From: Erinaceus europaeus
Lineage: Eukaryota; Chordata; Mammalia; Eulipotyphla; Erinaceidae
Direction of reading: 5' to 3'
Assembly (NCBI RefSeq): GCF_950295315.1
Contig: NC_080170.1
Coordinates: forward strand, 98,021,971-98,085,970
DNA: 64,000 bases
Part shown: positions 56,844-64,000 of the stretch, in pieces
How the letters are laid out: the number at the start of each line of letters is the position of its first letter
Position numbering within the stretch: position 1 is the stretch's first letter
Notes under the pieces: model-generated
What the model was told of the DNA's origin: nothing
Database searches by the model: none
Seen by the model: only the letters and a program-made list of their open reading frames with translations
Position numbers and translations under genes: made by a program

Positions 56844-57506
56844 TTAGATGCCTCCATCTAGTCTGAATGACAGTCTAGCAGGATATAGTATTCTTGGCTG
56901 AAAGCCTTTCTCATTGAGTACTCGACAGATATCTTGCCATTCTCTTCTGGCCTGTAGTGTTTGTATGGAGAAGTCTGCTGCTAATCTCATGGGTTTTCCT
57001 TTGTAGGTGACTCTTTGTTTTTCTCTTGCAGTCTTCAGGATCCTTTCTTTATCCTTATTCCTTTCCATTCTAAGTATGACATGTCTTGGTGTCTTTAGGT
57101 CTGGGTTAATTCTGTTTGGGACCCTCTGGGCTTCTTGAATCTTTATGTCTTTGATGTTGTCTAGACTAGGGAAGTTTTCAGCTATTATAGCCTGGAAAAT
57201 GCTTTCTTCCTCTCCTTCTCTTTCTTCCTCTGGTATGCCAATAATGCATATATTGTTTCTTTTGAAGTCATCCCATAGGACTCTGTTGTTGCTTTCAGCA
57301 TCTCTTAATCTCTTTTTGAGATCTCTTACTTCTTTTTTAGTTGTCTCTAATTCATCCTCAGTCTTGCTAATTCTGTCTTCAGCCTCATTTATTCTATTCT
57401 CTCTGCCCTCTACTGTTTTCTGGAGTTCAACTATTTTGTTGCCCTGCTCTGAAGAGCTCACTTCTGTTTTACATGTGGGGTCTTCTATTTCAGAGAGTCG
57501 CTTCAT
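56844..57506 (-). pseudogene. L1 ORF1 (RNA-binding protein), 5'-truncated
   Basis: A 220-codon open frame with a coiled-coil region (heptad-like ENRINEAEDRISKTEDELET), an RRM-type middle (NICIIGIPEEEREGEEE, then HVILRMERNKDKERILKTAR) and the C-terminal domain (PARLSFRLDGGI). This is the L1 nucleic-acid chaperone that coats L1 RNA as a trimer. The N-terminal part is missing: the target duplication at 57452-57465 places the L1 boundary inside this open frame, so the first ~20 codons (57452-57506) belong to the older outer element by chance continuity. Confidence 0.82.
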
Positions 57507-57639
57507 TTTTCATGAATCTTTCCTTTCCAACATCTTTGCAGATACTCTTTCCTCTCACTGACTTATTCTACTTACTAGGCCTCCATTCCATCCAAAGTGT
57601 CCTTCATATCCTGTAGCTCTTTTCTGAGTTAACTATTTT

Positions 57640-58285
57640 TTTTTTTTGTAACTCTTTGGTGAAATTATCTTTGAGATTCTGAATTTGTGTCTATATGCTA
57701 TGGTTAGAGTCTTGATTCACCTTTATAATAAGCTTTTTCAATTAAAATTCAGACATTAAAAAATCTTTATGAGTTTGAACAGTTGTATTTTTTCACATGC
57801 TTTGACTAAATGTGATTTCTGCTATTCAGATAATAGTTTATTCTGTCATAGTATTGTTTATATGCTGTGGTTTGGGGGAAGGGAAGCATCCTCTGTATAA
57901 CCTTGAGTAGCTCTAGACAAAATAAGTCTTACTGTTTTATTTCAGATTGTACTCTGACTTCTGGAAGCTCTCTGCCACAGTCTATGGCAAGCTGCACAGT
58001 TTTAGTTTCCATCTAGGTTATGCCTACCTTCTCCAGTCAAGTCTTTATTCTGTTCTGTGCATCAGAATGGTGACAGCTACTTACTACTGGCTGCTAGCAA
58101 CAAAATGAAGCTATTTTTGTATTGAACAAATTTGTCCTGTGCCCTTTCCATATACACTTACACTCACCTGTGGCTCAGTGACATTCTTTAAACATGAGAT
58201 TGAGGTTGGTTTTTTTTTTGTTTGTTTGTTTTATTGCTTTATCTAGTTGCTTGCAGGCATGACCTTTTGTTTTTGCTACTCCATG
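57640..58285. other. Unassigned sequence, possibly 5' part of the older L1/HAL1
   Basis: After the T-run at 57638-57650 the sequence lacks firm landmarks. Its CT-rich composition and position fit an old 5' UTR, but this is inference. Confidence 0.35.
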
Positions 58286-58289
58286 GCCA

Positions 58290-58525
58290 TGCTAGTAGTA
58301 TGGATCAATCTGTCAATACCCATGTTTAGCAGAGAAGAAATTACAGTAGACAGACCTTCCACCTTCTGCACACTATAATAATCCTGGGTCCATACTCCCT
58401 GAGGGATAAAGAATAGGAAATCTTTCAAAGGAGGGGATGGGATACAGAATTCTGGGGGTGGGAATTTATCCCTCTTATCCCACAAACTTGTTGATTGTTC
58501 TTAAATCACTAATAAACCAAACTTT
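58290..58525 (+). mobile_element. R3 repeat copy 10 (3' 235 bp)
   Basis: The common R3 3' end in sense (ATGGATCAATCTGTCAATAC to AAATCACTAATAAACC), 5'-truncated. Confidence 0.8.
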
Positions 58526-58654
58526 TAGAAAAAGTTGTCTATAAGTTCCTCACAAGACTATGTATCTGTAATTCACTCATGGTACAGTGACTAAAAGTGT
58601 CTTGCATCTTGGGTAACATACTAAAGAGCTTTTGGAAAATATTTTCACTTTTAA

Positions 58655-58797
58655 AAAAAATATTTATTTATTTGTTCCCTTTTGTTGCCCTTGTTGTATT
58701 GTTTATTGTATTTACTTATTGTATTGTATTGTTGTTTTATTGTTGCCCTTGTTTTATTGTTGTTGCCCTTGTTTTATCTTTATTGTACCTGAAGTCT
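58655..58797 (-). mobile_element. SINE type A tail with internal duplications
   Basis: The TTGTTGCCCTTGTT block of the type A tail recurs about three times here (58684, 58742, 58763) with TTTATTGTATT filler, as if it expanded by slippage. The body and head are missing. Confidence 0.65.
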
Positions 58798-58804
58798 TAA
58801 TAAT

Positions 58805-58990
58805 AAAATAATATTTCATATTCACTTTCAATGTAATAGACATAGAAAGTGTTTAAAAATTCCAACAATAAATTGGGAAGACTTATAGTGGATTGGTTTA
58901 AAATACTGATAGCACGGTTATAAATTTGCTTTTAAAAATCACTATATGATTTATAGATGTTTTAAAAATATTTACAGTATTAAATGTGAT
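58805..58990 (+). repeat. Unclassified repeat X, copy 3
   Basis: ATTTCATATTCACTTTCAATGT, ACATAGAAAGTGTTTAAAAA and TATAAATTTGCTTTTAAAAATCAC match copies 1 and 2 in the same order. Confidence 0.55.
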
Positions 58991-60500
58991 GGCTTATTGC
59001 TTGGATCTCAATTCAATACCATTGACTTGAGTGTTTATTTCTTCAAAAATCTAATCTAGCATATTAGAGCAAAGAATTGGGAAAAGAGACCACTTTTTTC
59101 TCCTAATCATTTTTCTGCTTTTACCTTTAAATTGTGGGTCAAATCTCTTCCCAAGAGAAAGAGAGTTCACTCTTTGGAATTATCAAGCACTCGAAACTGA
59201 ACATAATGTTAATGTCCTGAGTGTTTCTGAAATAAATATGCCCAGGGAGATGGCTGAGCTATGAATAGTAGAACATGGAAGCAGAATTGATATGTATTTT
59301 TCCTCCATTGCAGATGTTAGAATGACTGCTTTATTGTTTAATATTTCTTGTTCAAATCAAAGAGATACCTCATTCTTTGTTTCAGTGGTACATGGCCTGT
59401 CTTGTTTATCTCTGGTGAGTGTATGAAACACAAAATGATCTTATGACTCCTGACTTAACATCTTTTTCGTTAGCTTGAAAAACTGGTCAAAAGGAGTGCA
59501 TCAGAGGAAATTCAACAGCAATAGAGAATGTATAGGTCAGAAGAGGCACCTTCTCACTGGATTTGTCTGTTTCCTTATGGTGACCCCTCTGCCAAAAAGT
59601 TGCCAGTTGGTTAAGGTCTCCTCATCTTGTGTTCTCCCTCCTAGTAGGCTGTGGATTCCACTCTTCCTTCTGCTCAGTCAGACATATCAGCAGAGACAAT
59701 AGCCTAACAGATGCTGGTATTCAGCCTGGATCAGCCTGTGTTGATTTTATGCTTATTAGCCTAAGCTAGTCACAGACAGCTGGTTGCTGTTTGCCTTGAC
59801 TGAGCAGTAGATATATACACAACTGCATTGGCTGCATGTGTACATATACACCCAGGTGTTGGCTGCCATAACAATTCCTCCCACAGCAGGACAATTATTC
59901 GTAGATTATTTCTTATACTTTGTTTTTTCACTTTGAGGTGGTTTTTTGTTTGTTTGTTTACCTTGGGTCAGACATGGGGAAAAAAAGGTAATAATAAAGA
60001 CTGAATTTACAAAGCATTTATTTCAAAGAGTCTGAACATTTGACTGAATAGTGGCTGGAAATGAAGTTAAAGTTCAACTTCGTTTGTTTTATTAATTCCC
60101 TCCTAATAGCAGTGAGAAGCAGGTTTTTGAAGACTTCTCAGCAAACTTCCTTTTAGGCAGAGCTGAAGAAATGTTTACTGGGCATTCAGGTATTATGCTG
60201 CCTATACTTCAAAATTCACAACCTATTCCTTATTGGTCCCAAGAGTGAGATGTTTTGAACTGGCCAGTAAGCACTGGGGCTTGCTGATATATGCTCCACT
60301 TCAGAACTAAAAACTGACTGAATGCTTTAGGCACTGTTCTATCTTCTAGTGAAAACAAATTAGAAGTCTCTTCAGAGCTGTAATTTTCTGGTTTAACTGA
60401 AACTCTTGTCTTGATCTGTAAAGTACTTTAAAGAAATCTTAATTCAAGTTTTTAATAGTCTACCTAAACTTTAATCTACTTCTCACCCATTTTTCAATGA
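58991..60500. other. No gene seen
   Basis: About 1.5 kb without recognised repeats. A 75-codon frame at 59475-59702 lies in a somewhat GC-richer part (59440-59900), but I see no protein family, splice sites or promoter to support it. Confidence 0.45.
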
Positions 60501-60614
60501 TGATTTTTCTTTTTTTTTTTTTGTGGTAATTGATGTTTTTATTACAAACATATGAAGTATAAATATCATATAAAGAAGGAGATATGTTGTTAATTCATAG
60601 GTTTTGCTAGTCCC

Positions 60615-61861
60615 TTTATTTATTTATTTTTTATTTAAGAAAGGATAAATTAACAAAACCATAGGGTAGGAGGGGTAAAACTCCACACAATTCCCACCAC
60701 TCAATCTCCATATCCCATCCCCTCCCCTGATAGCTTTCCCATTCTCTATCCCTCTGGGAGCATGGACCCAGGGTCATTGTGGGTTGCACAAGGTGGAAGG
60801 TCTGGCTTCTGTAATTGCTTCCCTGCTGAACATAGACGTTGAGTGGTCAATCTATACTCCCAGTCTGCCTCTCTCTTTCCCTAGTAGGGTGGGTCTCCAG
60901 GATGCGGAGCTCCAGGGCACATTGGTGGGGTCTTCAGTCCAGGGAAGCCTCGCCGGCATCCTGATGGCATCTGGAACCTTGTGGCTGAAAAGAGAGTTAA
61001 CATACAAAGCCAAACAAATTGTTGAGCAATCATGGACCCGAAGGTTAGAATAGTGGAGAGGAACTGTTAGGAGGGTACACACTGCAAACTCTAGTGTACT
61101 TCGGCTTTCAGGTATATATTTTGCACTAGTTTATGGATAAGTGTGAACATACACTCTCTCTCACAGAACCTGGTGTATATCTAGGTTTTGGTACTTTGTT
61201 AGAAAGTGAACAACCTTGGGATGGAATTAGAGAATACTATGAAAGGAAAGGTCTCACCCGAGTAATGAAGCTGAAGGGTTGTCATTCCAAGAATTGTAAT
61301 CAATTTCAAGACAGAAGTCACATGAAGACTTTGACTAGGATATTTGCTAATACTGAATTTTTGTTTTCTTTTTGAATTATTTTCCTTTCAATATATACAA
61401 TTACTGGACACAGTCTGAGCTGAAGCATGTTGAGGTGGCAATCGTTGCATTGATTAGGTTGCGATCCGCAGATGCAATATTATTTGATATAGATTGGGAG
61501 AGGCATGCGGCAAAGTGGGCCCTATCCTAAGGTTCCAGGACTGGGGGAAATATAGGCTCTCTAGTGGAGATGAGAGGCTCCTGCTCTATTAGGGTTCAAA
61601 AAGACAATGGATAGTTAATGTTATCATCACATTATTTGGTAATTGGGTTAACTTTGAAAAGTCCTTTTGTTAGAGTTTGCTGTATAGTACCCAGTATTTT
61701 GTATATAGCTGTGCCATTGGTTGCTTCTGATCTACTTGGTCTAGGCTTTTGAGAGAGTCCACATATCAAATACACAGCCTATATATTAAAAAGACTCAGT
61801 CTGTGTTTTAAAAACTTCGAGACATACAATTAATTTTCCCCTCTTATATTAATTATCTAGT
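60615..61861 (-). mobile_element. R3 repeat copy 11, longest intact order; likely 3' UTR of the adjacent L1
   Basis: On the minus strand R3 runs from about 61861 (GAGGGGAAAATTAATTGTAT) to its common 3' end and A-tail at 60640-60615. The L1B 3' UTR ends exactly where R3 starts, in the same orientation, with no A-run and no duplicated target between them. The copy is close in sequence to the one at 52613-53751 and lacks the 0.6-kb middle block of older copies. Confidence 0.8.
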
Positions 61862-64000
61862 GATTTATATGACTACACTTTACTAGGAGTGTACATAAAC
61901 ACCATTCCCACCAAAAAAGACTCTGTCCCATCCCACCAAACCACCCCCACATCCCACTGGCCCAGGAAGCTTCATGTCCACTCCCCCTCAGCACAGGGTT
62001 TTTACTTTGGTGCCCTACTTTCAATTTAGTCAGATCCTGCTTTTAGTTTCCCTTTCAGATCTTCTTTATCAATTTCTATTGATGAGTGGGATCATCCCAT
62101 ACTCATCTTTATCTTTCTGACTTAGCTCACTTAACATAATTCCTTCTAGCTCTGTCCAAGATGGGTCAGGGAAGGTGGATTCATTGTTCTTGATAGCTGC
62201 ATAGTATTCCATTGTGTATATATACCACAGATTTCTCAGCCACTCATCTGTTATTGCGCACCTGCGTTGCTTCCAGGTTTTAGCTATTATGAATTGTGCT
62301 GCTACGAACATAGGAGTACACACTTCTTTTTGGTTGGGTGTTATGGAGTCCTTGGGGTATAACCCCAGGAGAGGAATTACTGGATCATATGGAAGGTCCA
62401 TGTCTAGCCTTCTGAGAGTTTTCCAGACTGCTCTCCACAGAGGCTGGACCAATTTACATTCCCACCAGCAATGTAAAAGGGTTCCTCTGTCCCCACAACG
62501 TCTCCAGCATTTGTTGCTGCTGTCCTTTTTGATGTATGCCATTCTTACAGGAGTGAGGTGGTATCTAAGTGTTGTCTTAATTTGCATTTCTCTGACAATC
62601 AGTGACCTAGAGCAGTTTTTCATATGTTTGTTAGCCTTTTGGATCTCCTCTGAGGTGAATGTTTTGTTTATATCCTCTGCCCATTTTTGGATGGGGTCAT
62701 TTGCTTTTTTGTTGCTAAGTTTGCTCAGCTCTTTATATATTTTGGTGATTAGTTTCTTGTCCGATGTATGGCATGTGGAGATCTTCTCCCATTCTGTGAG
62801 GGGTCTCTTTGTTTAATAGTTCCTTTTGATGTGCAGAAGCTTTTCCATTTGATGTGGTCCAATTGTTTTGTTTCTGCTTTAGTCTTCCTTGCAACTGGGT
62901 TTGATTCATCAAATATGTCCTTGAGGTGTAGGTAGGAAACTGTTTTACCAATGTTTTCTTCTAAGTATTTGATTGTTTGTGGTCTAACATCCAGGTCTTT
63001 GATCCATTTGGAGTTGATTTTTGTTTCTGGTGAGATAAAGTGGTTCAATTTCATTCTTCTGCATGTTACAACCCAGTTTTCCCAGTACCATTTATTGAAG
63101 AGAGCCTCCTTCTTCCATTTAATACTTTGGGCCCCCTTATCAAAGATTAGATGTTCATAGGTGTGGGGATTTATTTCTGGGCTTTTAATTCTGTTGCACT
63201 GGTCTGTGTGCCTATTTTTGTTCCAATACCAGGTTGTTTTGATGATGATGGCTTTATAATATAGTTTGATATCTGGGAGTGTGATGCCTCCATTTCTGTT
63301 TCTTTTCCTCAAGATGGTTTTGGCAATTCTAGGTGTTTTCAGGTTCCAGATAAATGATTGTTGTGTTTGTTCTATTCTCTTAAAGAAGCTTGGTGGAAGT
63401 TTGATGGGTATTTCATTAAATTTGTATATGGCTCTGGGGAGAATATTTATTTTGATGATATTTATTCTTCCAATCCATGAGCATGGGATATCTTTACATT
63501 TCTTGTTATCAGTTTCTATTTCCTTGAGTAGTGACTCATAGTTTTCAGTATACAAGTCTTTTACTTCCTTGGTCAGCTTTATTCCTATATATGTGATTGA
63601 TTTTGCTGAAACAGTAAATGGGAATGATTTCTGGGTGTCTTCTTATTCAGATTTAGTGTTTCCATAAAGAAATGCCACTGGTTTTTGTACATTGATTTTG
63701 TAGCCTGACACCTTGCTATATTGCCTAATAAGTTCCAGTAATTTTCTGCTGGATTCTTTAGGTTTTTCTATGTATACTATTATATCATCTGCAAATAGTG
63801 AGAGCTTGACTTCTTCCCTTCCATTTGATTTCTTTCCTTTGATTTCTTTCTCTTGCCTGATTGCTATGGCAAGAACTTCCAATACTATATTGAAGAGTAA
63901 CGGTGACAGTGGACAGCCCTGTCTAGTCCCCGATCTGAGAGGGAATGCTTTCAGCTTCTGTCCATTGAGTATTATGTTGGCTATAGGTTTGCTATATACA
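61862..64000 (-). mobile_element. L1 (second subfamily, L1B), running off the right edge
   Basis: Antisense L1 ORF2 C-terminal half (62069 to the window edge) with a proximal 3' UTR (61862-62068) unrelated to that of L1A. The rest of the element lies beyond 64000. Confidence 0.92.
62069..64000 (-). pseudogene. L1B ORF2, C-terminal half, frameshifted
   Basis: Three open pieces in L1 ORF2 order: 63882-63643 with an intact [13 protein letters not shown] (RT motif C), 63555-62749 (thumb and connector, [20 protein letters not shown]), and 62623-62069 (C-terminal Cys-rich part, [20 protein letters not shown], ending with a short extension beyond WYIYTMEYY). Frameshifts around 63600 and 62800 separate them. 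At amino-acid level it is clearly distinct from L1A (different C-terminus and several substitutions), so two L1 lineages coexist. Upstream RT and endonuclease lie outside the window. Confidence 0.9.

Larger units (their letters stand above)
51473..57451 (-). mobile_element. L1 (short-3'-UTR subfamily, L1A), near full ORF2, itself split by R3
   Basis: A minus-strand L1 running from within ORF1 (57451) through ORF2 to a 3' UTR ending at an A-tail at about 51482-51510. AAGAGCTCACTTCT occurs at 51459-51472 and 57452-57465, a perfect 14-bp duplication. Without the R3 insertion (52613-53751) the element is about 4.8 kb. The 5' UTR and ORF1 N-terminus were lost at integration. The 3' UTR is the same type as at 13801-14160. 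Confidence 0.88.
50650..58280 (-). mobile_element. Old L1/HAL1-type element, split by a younger L1
   Basis: The left part (50650-51472) on the minus strand holds an 82-codon frame (51460-51212) resembling the middle of L1 ORF1p (IFKEILAEMFPHL...NARHMVVKVFKSKDNKKILQ) and downstream sequence like the ORF1 C-terminal region. The right part (57452 to about 58280) would be the remainder, towards the 5' end. The two parts are separated by the L1 at 51473-57451 and share its 14-bp target duplication. Divergence marks it as much older than the L1 inside it. The outer limit near 58280 is uncertain. Confidence 0.6.

Noticed and set aside
57145..57561. 138-codon open frame on the plus strand
   Set aside because: Antisense of L1 ORF1; its Leu/Ser-rich look comes from the coiled-coil codons read backwards.
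59475..59702. 75-codon frame in a GC-richer part
   Set aside because: No recognised domain, splice signals or homology; length is within chance expectation.
62214..62816. 200-codon open frame on the plus strand
   Set aside because: Antisense shadow of L1B ORF2, whose minus-strand frame carries recognised ORF2p motifs.

Overview
The window looks like intergenic or deep intronic DNA from a hedgehog (family Erinaceidae, most likely Erinaceus). This is inferred from dozens of copies of tRNA-derived SINE families that I associate with the hedgehog lineage, several L1 lineages, a processed mRNA copy with a poly(A) tail and flanking repeat, and a solo retroviral LTR. I found no host gene with introns, no genuine tRNA or rRNA gene, and nothing bacterial. 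Almost every open reading frame over 60 codons is transposon sequence, its antisense shadow, or a microsatellite.

Layout. 1-13 kb: SINEs, a split LTR-like segment interrupted by a 1.3-kb retroposed repeat (called R3 here), old L1 fragments, an old L1/HAL1-type 5' half at 7.4-8.4 kb, and a long AT microsatellite. 13-34 kb: a short truncated L1 (13.8-14.7 kb), several R3 copies with nested SINEs, a solo LTR at 29.25-29.72 kb, and long stretches of AT-rich sequence with no recognisable gene. 34.98-36.35 kb: a 5'-truncated non-LTR retrotransposon of the Jockey/CR1-like group, with a nearly intact reverse transcriptase, inserted into a hedgehog SINE. 40.25-40.81 kb: a processed copy of the MRPS36/KGD4 mRNA with an open frame. 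44-48.5 kb: old L1 ORF2 pieces, SINEs, and a 0.37-kb GAA microsatellite. 50.6-58.3 kb: a three-layer nest in which an old L1/HAL1 was hit by a younger L1 and that L1 by an R3 copy with an inverted 5' end. 60.6-64 kb: a second L1 subfamily running off the right edge, followed without a break by an R3 sequence in the same orientation.

The most unusual item is the Jockey-like element. L1 is the dominant active LINE in most placental mammals, and L2 and CR1 survive mainly as ancient fossils. Here an element of an otherwise invertebrate/fish-like group has an open RT frame with an intact YADD site, an 11-bp target-site duplication inside a lineage-specific SINE, and a (GAA)n end in place of poly(A). 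A second short copy at 476-571 has the same 3' end, differs at about 2 of 95 positions, and has its own 7-bp duplication. Together these suggest a recent dispersed family, possibly acquired by horizontal transfer.

A second theme is R3. It is about 1.2-1.8 kb, is present in ten or more copies that mostly share one A-rich 3' end, and is mobilised in L1 fashion. It may be the long 3' UTR of one hedgehog L1 subfamily. Boundaries given for repeats are approximate except where a target-site duplication is stated.
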